From 4572-123 sp002084545 (lineage in GTDB: Bacteria; Desulfobacterota; Desulfobacteria; Desulfobacterales; 4572-123), in assembly GCA_029939715.1 (NCBI GenBank), contig JAOZSJ010000097.1:1-13716 (forward strand): a stretch of 13,716 bases of DNA, read 5' to 3'. The notes beneath the pieces were generated by a model. It made no database searches and was not told the origin of the DNA. It saw only the letters and a program-made list of their open reading frames with translations. Position 1 is the stretch's first letter, and the number at the start of each line of letters is the position of its first letter. The position numbers and the translations under genes are program-made. Shown here piece by piece: positions 7,701 to 13,716 of this stretch.

Positions 7701-10143
7701 TGCCTGGCGGCCGTGGAATCCAAACTGGGACAAGAGGCGTCCTTAAAGCGCCTGATTGATTATCTGGCCGGTCAAAAACGGCTGACGATGTTCGAGACAC
7801 CCGAACCGGAATTTGAAAAACTTCCGGCTCCTGCCCTGGAAACAAATGCGGAGCAGGCGGAAACCGGCCCCGTGGATAGTGCCGAATTTGACGCCTTTGT
7901 GCAGGAAAATGATGCGTCACTGAAAAAATTGATGTATCGCGAATTTTTAAAAAGAAAGCGTGAGAAAAATCTTCAGGCCATTGAAAAGTTTAATTTCAAT
8001 ACCGGCCGTATCGTTATTGCAGGCGTATCCGTGGGCCTGCCCGGTACCGGCAACAGGGTTTTTAATGATGACAATTTTGACCGGATTCTGGCCGGTAATA
8101 ATTTTATCGAACCGCTGAGCGGCCTGGAAAAGGAAAAAATCCTGGATATGAACATTACCCGGGTTTTCAAGGAGCCTGATGGCAATGCCCGGCTGCTCAA
8201 TATTACCTCCACTAAAGATGTGATTCAACTGGCCGGCAAACTCGGTTATTTTGACCTCAAGACCGAATACGGGATTGATTATAATTATGACGTTACGATT
8301 TCACTGGCCATTGCGGCCGGCATTGAAGCGCTCAAGGATGCACGGATTCCGCTGGTGCAGCAGTATCGGCAGACATCCAGCGGCAGCCGGATACCCGATG
8401 GTTTTGCCCTTCCCACGGATATGCAGCACACCACCGGTATTATCCTGACCTCTCTTTTCCCAGGGTTTGAGACATTGATTACCAAGATGAACAATTATTA
8501 TTACAACAAGTTTTATGTCAAACCCTATAAAGAACTTGAAAGCATTTACTATCACCTGATGGCGGAAGTCACGGACGAGACGACCAAGGAACAGGTGACC
8601 GACTGGTTTTTTAAAATTAAGGAAAGACGCAAAAAATACGGTAAGTACAAGTTTGACCGCAATCTGCTGTATGACATCATACCCCTGGGATCGGCCCATT
8701 TTGCCCAGTTGATCAAGGCCAAGGGGCCCAATATCCAGATGAGCGGGGCCTGTGCCTCCACAACCCAGGCCGTGGGTGTGGCGGAAGACTGGATTCGTAC
8801 GGGTCGCTGTGAAAGGGTGATTATCATCGGCGGTGAAGCGGCAACCTCTGAAGTTCAGAGCCCCTGGATCGCGTCCGGGTTTCTGGCCCTGGGCGCGGCT
8901 TCGGTCAAGGACGTGGTCGCCGATGCGGCCAAACCCTTTGACGCAGACCGAAACGGTACGATCCTGGGCAGCGGAGCCGTATCGCTGGTGATCGAACGGG
9001 AAGAAAGCGTTCAGGAGAGGGGATTGAACGGACAGGCGGAAATTCTGGGGACCTATATCGGTAACAGCGCCTTTCATGCCACCCGTATCGATGTTAACCA
9101 TCTCAGCGGTGCGATGCAGCGATTTATGACAGGCATGGAAAAACGCCATGGTCTGCAGCGAAAAGAGGTTGCCGGGTCCATGGTTTTCATGTCCCATGAA
9201 ACCTATACCCCGGCGCGCGGCGGAAGTGCGGACGCCGAAATAACCGCCTTGAAAAATACCTTTGTCGATGACAGCCCAAAAATCACCATCGCCAATACCA
9301 AGGGGTTTACCGGTCATACCCTGGGAGCCGCCATAGAAGATGCCGTACTGGTAAAGGCCCTGCAGAAGGGCCGGGTGCCGCCCATTGCCAATCTGAAAAA
9401 AGTGCCTCCCGAGTTTGCAGACCTGAAACTGTTTCATTCAAATCAGGGCGACTTTCGTTTTGGACTGCATTTTTCGGCGGGTTTCGGGTCCCATTTTGCC
9501 TTTTTATTTATACAGAAAATTGCGGAAAACGGGATTGAGAATAATGCAGCATATAATAGCTGGCTGCAAAGGATATCCGGTTTTGCCAACCCCATTCCGG
9601 TATTGCACAACAATACACTTTATGTGAGCAAAAGCCCGGATGAGAAGGAAACAATACCGGTTATAGCCGCGCCGGAAAAGAAAAAGCAGCTTTTGTCCCG
9701 ACCGGAAACAGCAGTTGAAAAAATTTCGGCAGCTTCCGGAACACCGCGGAATACCGCGGAATCGCCCATAAAAACTATACAGGCGATAATCGCCAAACAG
9801 ACCGGGTACACCGAGGATATGCTGGAGGCCGATCTTGATCTGGAAGCCGACCTTGGTATCGACACGGTGAAACAGGTGGAGGTGTTCGGGAAGATTTCAG
9901 CCCATTTCAACCTGCCTGTTCCCGAGGATCTCAAGCTGCGGGATCTGAACACCATTGCCCGCCTGGCGGAATATATTGCAGTTGAAACAGGGGGCCGGGG
10001 AACCAAGGCGGATCAGTCGGACAGCATTGCTGAAACGCAAAGTACGGAAGATACATCAAGTGCTTTGTCCATCATTCGTGGTATTATAGCCAAACAGACC
10101 GGGTACACCGAGGATATGCTGGAGGCCGATCTTGATCTGGAAG
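1758..10143 (+). CDS. Multidomain PKS/FAS-like megasynthase, part before the N gap (ER-KS-KS-AT-KS-ACP-ACP')
   Basis: This is the 5' part of one gene that continues after the N run to 13018; the frame is open for 2795 codons up to the gap. Domains by residue: degenerate flavin barrel (10-244), FMN enoyl-reductase-like barrel (333-585), KS1 (696-1159), KS2 lacking both histidines (1180-1628), malonyl-type AT (1689-1989), KS3 (2082-2587), ACP1 (2672-2741), and the first third of ACP2. The chain should load malonyl units through the AT, condense them on KS1 and/or KS3, and reduce them with the N-terminal ER and the C-terminal KR and DH. KS-AT-ACPs-KR order recalls PfaA of PUFA synthases, but PfaA lacks a fused ER and has one KS. 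I recall related large proteins with a nitronate-monooxygenase-like N-terminus in actinobacteria and deltaproteobacteria, none with a product known to me. No signal peptide or membrane segment is seen, so it is probably cytoplasmic. Confidence 0.96.
1785..2489 (+). other. Domain: degenerate nitronate-monooxygenase-like TIM barrel
   Basis: Residues about 10-244 read as a weak copy of the following flavin barrel. KGNEAPGK (ending at K141) aligns with EGGEAGGH of the second barrel, and both are followed by a TS(F/L)VL segment. HGGVGWHTAPGMFAAGVSG and VVLDDQLYLSKEA match the usual GG...AAGA-GVVLDTQL pattern. The position of the conserved His is Lys141, so it is probably structural or altered in catalysis (inference). 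Confidence 0.65.
2754..3512 (+). other. Domain: FMN-dependent enoyl-reductase-like barrel (FabK/PfaD/nitronate-monooxygenase superfamily)
   Basis: Residues about 333-585 contain YPIIQGPMANVSD, PFALFAGGIPSQ, FEGGEAGGHVGDLTS (H469), FAGGIGT and QVGSSYLFTKE. These are the flavin phosphate-binding and active-site segments of the superfamily. In PUFA synthases the related PfaD protein is the separate enoyl reductase; here the activity would be fused at the N-terminus. The exact reaction is inferred from context. Confidence 0.8.
3843..5234 (+). other. Domain: ketosynthase 1 (catalytic residues intact)
   Basis: Residues 696-1159 begin IAIVGMGC and end GVSSYGFGGINYH. The nucleophile is C907 in DAACATS, and the two histidines are H1043 in EAHGTATRIGD and H1079 in KSQIGHLLGGAG. 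The DAACA form of the active site is the one found in PfaA-like enzymes rather than modular PKS (DTACSSS). It should perform decarboxylative condensation. Confidence 0.93.
5295..6641 (+). other. Domain: ketosynthase 2, cysteine kept but both histidines lost
   Basis: Residues 1180-1628 keep the KS fold signals IVIAGLGVVLPG, DASCASSTVAID (C1384) and DGYIMGEGAA. The HGT motif has become LDVFGVS (F1517 in place of His) and the KxxxGH motif has become KPEFGY (Y1551 in place of His). A KS without both histidines should not decarboxylate malonyl-ACP. It may act as a partner for another KS or in acyl transfer. Confidence 0.88.
6822..7724 (+). other. Domain: acyltransferase, malonyl-type
   Basis: Residues 1689-1989 contain LLSGQGAQ, the nucleophile motif GHSVGEY (S1780) and SGAFHT (H1886). 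An AFH-type motif is typical of malonyl-CoA specificity. The end VESKLG is typical of AT C-termini. It is the only AT in the window and should serve all ACPs. Confidence 0.92.
8001..9518 (+). other. Domain: divergent ketosynthase 3 with an internal insertion
   Basis: Residues 2082-2587 retain a full triad in unusual surroundings: C2332 in SGACASTTQA, H2480 in MSHETYTPARGGSADAE, and H2520 in TKGFTGHTLGAA. A Tyr/Lys-rich stretch of about 60 residues (2255-2310) between the dimer-interface region and the Cys motif looks like an insertion relative to KS1. A charged helical segment (MYREFLKRKREKN) precedes the domain. It may be a second condensing enzyme with different substrate preference (inference). 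Confidence 0.88.
9771..9980 (+). other. Domain: acyl carrier protein 1
   Basis: This four-helix ACP has the core ADLGIDTVKQVEVF. It matches the LGIDS(I/V)K phosphopantetheine motif of PUFA-synthase ACPs, except that the modified Ser position is Thr (T2703). Ala/Pro/Glu-rich linkers flank it. It is the first of a tandem series with a 297-base (99-residue) period. Confidence 0.92.
10062..10143 (+). other. Domain: acyl carrier protein 2, N-terminal part before the gap
   Basis: SIIRGIIAKQTGYTEDMLEA and the next residues repeat ACP1 one period later, then stop at the N run before the attachment site. The last 55 bases (10089-10143) equal the first 55 after the gap, so this may be the same ACP as the one after the gap. 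Confidence 0.85.
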
Positions 10144-10243
10144 NNNNNNNNNNNNNNNNNNNNNNNNNNNNNNNNNNNNNNNNNNNNNNNNNNNNNNNNN
10201 NNNNNNNNNNNNNNNNNNNNNNNNNNNNNNNNNNNNNNNNNNN
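10144..10243. other. Assembly gap (100 N)
   Basis: A run of exactly 100 N is a common placeholder for a gap of unknown size. It falls within the ACP repeats. The exact 55-base identity of the two flanks is what short-read graph assemblers leave when two contigs meet at a repeat, so the real gap may be empty or may hide more ACP units. Confidence 0.97.
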
Positions 10244-10432
10244 GCCAAACAGACCGGGTACACCGAGGATATGCTGGAGGCCGATCTTGATCTGGAAGCC
10301 GACCTTGGTATCGACACGGTGAAACAGGTGGAAGTGTTCGGGAAGATTTCAGCCCATTTCGACCTGCCTGTTCCCGAGGATCTCAAGCTGCGGGACCTGA
10401 ACACCATTGCCCGCCTGGCGGAATATATCGGA
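10244..10432 (+). other. Domain: last acyl carrier protein
   Basis: It opens AKQTGYTEDMLEA and has the core ADLGIDTVKQVEVF, with Thr (codon 10316-10318) where Ser normally carries phosphopantetheine. It ends AEYIGN, followed by an Ala/Pro/Ser-rich linker into the ketoreductase region. Confidence 0.92.
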
Positions 10433-13018
10433 AATGCCGCTGGAAAAGATGCGCAAACGGAAACATCGCCGCAAAGCGTGCCGGAAAAGGCTCCGGCAAT
10501 TTCAGCTTCGGGAGTTCACCGTTTTGTTGTTCAGACCAATTCGGTTTCTCTGCCCGAAAATCGGGATAATATATTCAAGGATCATACTTTTCTCATCACG
10601 CCGGATCGTTTCGGATTTGCCGATGCGGTCAGTCGCAGGATCAAATCTTTTTCCGGGCACGTTCTGACAATGGGCAGTGACACGTCCGCGGATATCAGGG
10701 TTGATCTTTCCGATCTAAAGGAGGTGGAAGAAAAGATGCAGGCTCTTGGGGTGCAGCACCCTGAAATCAAGGGACTTATTCATCTGCATCCCCTGAACGC
10801 ATACTTTGACGATACGGCAACGGACAGCCATGAGATCGATGCATCCGTCAAGTCGTTTTTCCTGATGGTCAAGCACCTGCTGCCTCTGCTGGATCGGCCC
10901 GACACCCTGATCTCAACTCCGGCCTTTGACTCTGTCGTATTTGCATATGCGGATTCGCCCGGAGATATCCATCCTGTATTCGCGGCCCTGGGCGGCATGC
11001 TCAAAACCATGAACAAGGAATTGAAAAATACTTTGGTCAAGGTTGTGGATTTTTCCATTCCAGATCCACTGGAACAGATAGAGTCGATTGTCGATCAATA
11101 TATGACAGAACTCATGTCCTCTGACCAGCGCGTGGAAACCGGTTACCGGGATAACCAGAAATATGTTCTGTCCCTGGTGGAAAAGTCGGTGGAACACGGG
11201 CGGAGCATGGTCAAAAAAGGTGGTACGATTCTGGTCACCGGCGGGGCCCGGGGCATCACCTTCGAGATTTTAAAGGCCCTGGCAACAGAGTACCGGGTGC
11301 GTCCGATTATCCTGGGGCGCAGTGATATCAACGCTCTGGATGCGGATTTCAAGAGAAAAGATGCCGATGAGCAGTATATTTTCGGATGTTTGAAAGAACG
11401 GATGAAAGGCGCCAGACCCGTGGAAATAAAACGGGCCGTTCAAAAAAATATGGCGCTCAAGAAGGCCCTTGCCAATCTTGCGGAACTTTCGTCACTGGGA
11501 ATCGATGCCCAGTATCATTGTGTCGATGTGCTTGACACTGAAGCTGTTTCCCGGATTGTTGATGCGGTGCCGCCCATTGACGGCGTGCTTCATGCAGCCG
11601 GTGTGGAAGAGAGTCAATTTATCGAAAAAAAATCACTGGATTCTTTTAACCGGGTTTTTGATACCAAAATTACCGGGGCAGACAATCTGCTGCGGGCACT
11701 TGACGGTAAATCGTATGGGTTTTTCTTAACCTTTTCATCCGTGACCGCTAAATTCGGCAATGAAGGACAGGTGGATTATACAGGGGCCAATGATATGCTG
11801 GCCAAGATTCTGCTGCGGGAGAAAAACCGGCATCCGGAAAAAACATATAAGGTTTTTGACTGGACCGCATGGGACGGGGCCGGTATGGCCACAAAGGAAA
11901 CCGTTAAAAAAGTTCTGCGACAAAGGGGACTGGAATTTTTACCCCTTGCCCGGGGCGTGCGGTTTTTCATGGATGAACTGTATGATGCCAAAGCCATCGA
12001 AGCGGTTTTTACCGGCAGGGACACAGCCCTTGATCCGGACGGCCTGTTTCAGACCCCAGACGACTTACCGGCTGCTGAAAACGGCCTGCCCTTTATCGAT
12101 CAGGTAAAGGAGAAAAACGCTGTCCAGGCGCAATATGCCCGGACTCTGGATCTGCAAAGAGATCTTTTCCTGCTGGATCACTCCCGGCTGGGGGTGCCGA
12201 TATTCCTGGGGGCCACCGGCATCGAAGCAATGGCCGAGGCAGCCTCGACCCTGGCGCCGAAAGGCAGTCATCTGGTATCCATGCATGAATTTTCCATACC
12301 TTACGGCATAAAGCTGCTCAAGGGCCGGTCCAGGGAGATATCGATCGAGGCAAGGCAGCAAAACGGCGATGCCCGCCGTTTTGTATGCGGCATCTCGTCA
12401 CAGTTTAAAAATCGGGAAGGCCGGGCCATGGGAGATCCCAAACGTCATTATCAGGGGCGTTTCGAGTTTTCTATGCAAAAACCCGCGCAGGTGAAGATAA
12501 CGATTCCCGAATTTATCCCGGTTCAATATGAGGGTGATATTCAGGACCTTTTATACCATCCGTCCCGGCTGTTTATGGACGGATTGTTCAAAACAGTGGA
12601 AGATATTCTTTCTTTTGAACCGCAGGTGTTGATTTCAAAGGTGCGCAACAGCAGCCGGAAACAGTTTTTTGCCGGTGATGCAGCACCTGATTTTATCACG
12701 GATGTGGCAATTGTGGATGCCATGTTTCAGACCGGCGGTATGCTGGAAGTCATGACAACCAATGAAATTGTCCTGCCGTCAAGTATCCGCCGGATGGATT
12801 TTTACGGGCCGTTACAAAAGAATAAAGAGTATATCTGTATTACCCGAAAGACCGACAACGGCAGGGATACCAATACCTATCAACTGGATCTTATGGATCG
12901 AGAAGGCATGCTTTTGATCCGTATCGAAGATTTTGAAATGGTGAAGGTGGACAAGCTGGCGCCGGAAAACCGGATAACCGATAAAATCAGTTCTCCGGCC
13001 CTGAAAAAAGCCTCCTGA
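10244..13018 (+). CDS. Same megasynthase, part after the N gap (ACP-KR-DH)
   Basis: This is the 3' part of the gene starting at 1758, not a separate gene. It opens in mid-ACP at an Ala codon with no start or ribosome binding site, and the ATG at 10271 lies inside the ACP. It encodes the last ACP, a ketoreductase with its N-terminal structural subdomain, and a double-hotdog dehydratase, and ends at TGA 13016-13018. Its apparent frame differs from the 5' part only because the N run is an arbitrary 100. If the 55-base sequence shared by both gap edges (10089-10143 and 10244-10298) is counted once, the two parts join into a frame of 3701 codons plus stop. Extra 297-base ACP units would also keep the frame. 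No thioesterase or reductase release domain follows the DH. The phosphopantetheinyl transferase starts 3 bases downstream. Confidence 0.95.
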   Translation, partial: AKQTGYTEDMLEADLDLEADLGIDTVKQVEVFGKISAHFDLPVPEDLKLRDLNTIARLAEYIGNAAGKDAQTETSPQSVPEKAPAISASGVHRFVVQTNSVSLPENRDNIFKDHTFLITPDRFGFADAVSRRIKSFSGHVLTMGSDTSADIRVDLSDLKEVEEKMQALGVQHPEIKGLIHLHPLNAYFDDTATDSHEIDASVKSFFLMVKHLLPLLDRPDTLISTPAFDSVVFAYADSPGDIHPVFAALGGMLKTMNKELKNTLVKVVDFSIPDPLEQIESIVDQYMTELMSSDQRVETGYRDNQKYVLSLVEKSVEHGRSMVKKGGTILVTGGARGITFEILKALATEYRVRPIILGRSDINALDADFKRKDADEQYIFGCLKERMKGARPVEIKRAVQKNMALKKALANLAELSSLGIDAQYHCVDVLDTEAVSRIVDAVPPIDGVLHAAGVEESQFIEKKSLDSFNRVFDTKITGADNLLRALDGKSYGFFLTFSSVTAKFGNEGQVDYTGANDMLAKILLREKNRHPEKTYKVFDWTAWDGAGMATKETVKKVLRQRGLEFLPLARGVRFFMDELYDAKAIEAVFTGRDTALDPDGLFQTPDDLPAAENGLPFIDQVKEKNAVQAQYARTLDLQRDLFLLDHSRLGVPIFLGATGIEAMAEAASTLAPKGSHLVSMHEFSIPYGIKLLKGRSREISIEARQQNGDARRFVCGISSQFKNREGRAMGDPKRHYQGRFEFSMQKPAQVKITIPEFIPVQYEGDIQDLLYHPSRLFMDGLFKTVEDILSFEPQVLISKVRNSSRKQFFAGDAAPDFITDVAIVDAMFQTGGMLEVMTTNEIVLPSSIRRMDFYGPLQKNKEYICITRKTDNGRDTNTYQLDLMDREGMLLIRIEDFEMVKVDKLAPENRITDKISSPALKKAS
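10511..12050 (+). other. Domain: ketoreductase (structural plus catalytic subdomains)
   Basis: The first half (to about 11206) is the cofactor-less Rossmann-like subdomain usual in PKS KRs, with HPEIKGLIHLHP and AALGGMLKTMNKEL. The catalytic half begins with the NADPH motif ILVTGGARGI (about 11225-11254). It has DGVLHAAGV, the FSSV serine (11735-11740), and Tyr (11777) with Asn in DYTGANDML. The active site looks complete, reducing beta-keto to beta-hydroxy on the ACP. Confidence 0.92.
12116..12960 (+). other. Domain: PKS-type dehydratase (double hotdog)
   Basis: The N-hotdog has FLLDHSRLGVPIFLGATGIE with the catalytic His at 12179-12181. The C-hotdog has VDAMFQTGG with Asp at 12716 and Gln at 12728, the usual DxxxQ. 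The Pro of HxxxGxxxxP is Leu here. The His/Asp pair is present, so water removal from the beta-hydroxyacyl-ACP is expected. It is the last domain before the stop. Confidence 0.82.
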
Positions 13019-13021
13019 ACT

Positions 13022-13716
13022 ATGAAAAAAAAACAGATAATGCTTCAGGGCCTATGGAACGAGGTTTCCATGGGCCCTGACATTAGGATCGGTTTTCTGA
13101 CGATTACCGATTTTATCAAAACAAACATTATCAATGTTCCAGTTGAAAAATATCAGGTTTTGAAAAATATCATTTTCACCCCGGATATGTTTCTGTTTCC
13201 CTTTCTCTCCTCTGTTGAAATCAAAACGCTGAATCAATTCAAGGCATTGAAAAAACAGATCGAATGGATGAGCGGTCGGTTTGCGGTTAAAAAACTGGTC
13301 TCCCAATATTGTATGCCCTGCGATTATACCGGGATTACCATTGATTATGAAATAGATGGTGCGCCCTATCTGAAGGAATACCCGGACCTTCCCATATCCA
13401 TATCCCATTCGGGGGGATATGCCGCATGCGCCCTGAGCCGTGACAGGTCCATTAATATCGGTATCGATATCGAAAAAATAGCGCCCGACAGCATCAAACA
13501 CATTTTTAAAGTAGCTTTTACGGACCGGGAGCAATCAATTCTGAAGCGATGTTCCGATGCCGCGGTTTTTGAAAGCTGGACAGCCAAGGAAGCCTATCTG
13601 AAGTATATAAAAAAGGGTTTTAATGAAGGCTTGAAACAGGTTGAAGTAATCAACGGCGGGATCTATCACCACCATCAGCCCGTGGAGGATGCGGCCCTTT
13701 TTTCATGTCGTGTCAA
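13022..13716 (+). CDS. Sfp-type 4'-phosphopantetheinyl transferase (3' end cut by window)
   Basis: The ATG at 13022 lies 3 bases after the synthase stop. No clear ribosome binding site precedes it, so translation is probably coupled to the synthase. The frame is open for 231 codons to the window edge, nearly the full length of the family. It has the magnesium-binding motif IGIDIEKI (G147-E151), the ESWTAKEAYLKY motif (W186, K189, E190) and upstream PISISHSGGYAACAL, where the His is typical of CoA binding. The family moves phosphopantetheine from CoA to the conserved hydroxyl residue of carrier proteins. Its position makes it the dedicated activator of the adjacent ACPs (inference). The second to fourth codons form a run of 9 A. 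Confidence 0.93.
   Translation, partial: MKKKQIMLQGLWNEVSMGPDIRIGFLTITDFIKTNIINVPVEKYQVLKNIIFTPDMFLFPFLSSVEIKTLNQFKALKKQIEWMSGRFAVKKLVSQYCMPCDYTGITIDYEIDGAPYLKEYPDLPISISHSGGYAACALSRDRSINIGIDIEKIAPDSIKHIFKVAFTDREQSILKRCSDAAVFESWTAKEAYLKYIKKGFNEGLKQVEVINGGIYHHHQPVEDAALFSCRV

Larger units (their letters stand above)
9792..10429 (+). repeat. Tandem, nearly identical ACP-coding repeats
   Basis: The 186-base unit at 9792-9977 recurs at 10244-10429 with 4 differences, only one of which changes the residue (Asn to Asp). Its first 55 bases also occur at 10089-10143. The start-to-start period before the gap is 297 bases. Such low divergence points to recent duplication or gene conversion and explains the break in the assembly. 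Confidence 0.93.

Noticed and set aside
8301..9437. 378-codon antisense frame
   Set aside because: It is antisense to KS3, which has clear catalytic motifs. Its translation is His/Gly/Arg-rich and resembles no domain.
9743..9762. 10-base tandem duplication (ACCGCGGAAT twice)
   Set aside because: It lies in a linker before ACP1 and looks like ordinary replication slippage with no sign of function.
10244..10322. Stop of the first open frame at 10320-10322
   Set aside because: It arises only by reading the post-gap ACP in the wrong frame because the N run is an arbitrary 100 bases.
10271..13018. Separate gene starting at ATG 10271
   Set aside because: The ATG lies inside an ACP domain, has no ribosome binding site, and the frame is already open from the gap edge at 10244. 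It is the 3' part of the gene starting at 1758.
1758..13018. Naming the synthase pfaA
   Set aside because: KS-AT-ACP-KR order is shared, but the fused N-terminal reductase, three KS domains and Thr-type ACPs separate it from characterised PfaA proteins.

Overview
The window (about 50% GC) holds one very large multidomain synthase gene with its control region and a helper enzyme. Gene style suggests a deltaproteobacterial anaerobe, perhaps of the Desulfobacterota. Reasons are the combination of a sigma-54 activator with a Pfa-like megasynthase, and the PKS-type sequence itself. That placement is inference, because no rRNA or marker gene is present.

Layout. (1) 1-1478, minus strand: a sigma-54-dependent AAA+ activator, cut by the window start. 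(2) 1479-1757: a divergent control region. It contains an inverted repeat suited to an upstream activator site (1545-1572), an exact IHF consensus match (1641-1653), a consensus sigma-54 -24/-12 promoter (1671-1686) and a good ribosome binding site (1746-1750). (3) 1758-13018, plus strand: a single megasynthase gene, interrupted only by a run of 100 N (10144-10243). The visible domain order is degenerate flavin barrel, FMN enoyl-reductase-like barrel, KS1, histidine-less KS2, malonyl-type AT, divergent KS3, tandem ACPs, KR, DH. (4) 13022 to the end, plus strand: an Sfp-type 4'-phosphopantetheinyl transferase, cut by the window end.

How the parts fit. The synthase carries in one chain every activity needed to extend and fully reduce an acyl chain (KS, AT, ACP, KR, DH, ER). 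The transferase would convert its ACPs to the holo form. The divergent activator plus sigma-54 promoter suggests conditional expression. This is most easily read as an iterative type I fatty-acid/polyketide (secondary lipid) synthase. It is related to PfaA-type PUFA synthases but arranged differently. No thioesterase or other release domain is visible, and the product is unknown.

The N gap lies inside the ACP repeats. The sequences on its two sides share an exact 55-base end, so the gap may be an assembly artefact. Joining the ends at that overlap restores one open frame of 3701 codons with two ACPs; the true ACP count is unresolved.
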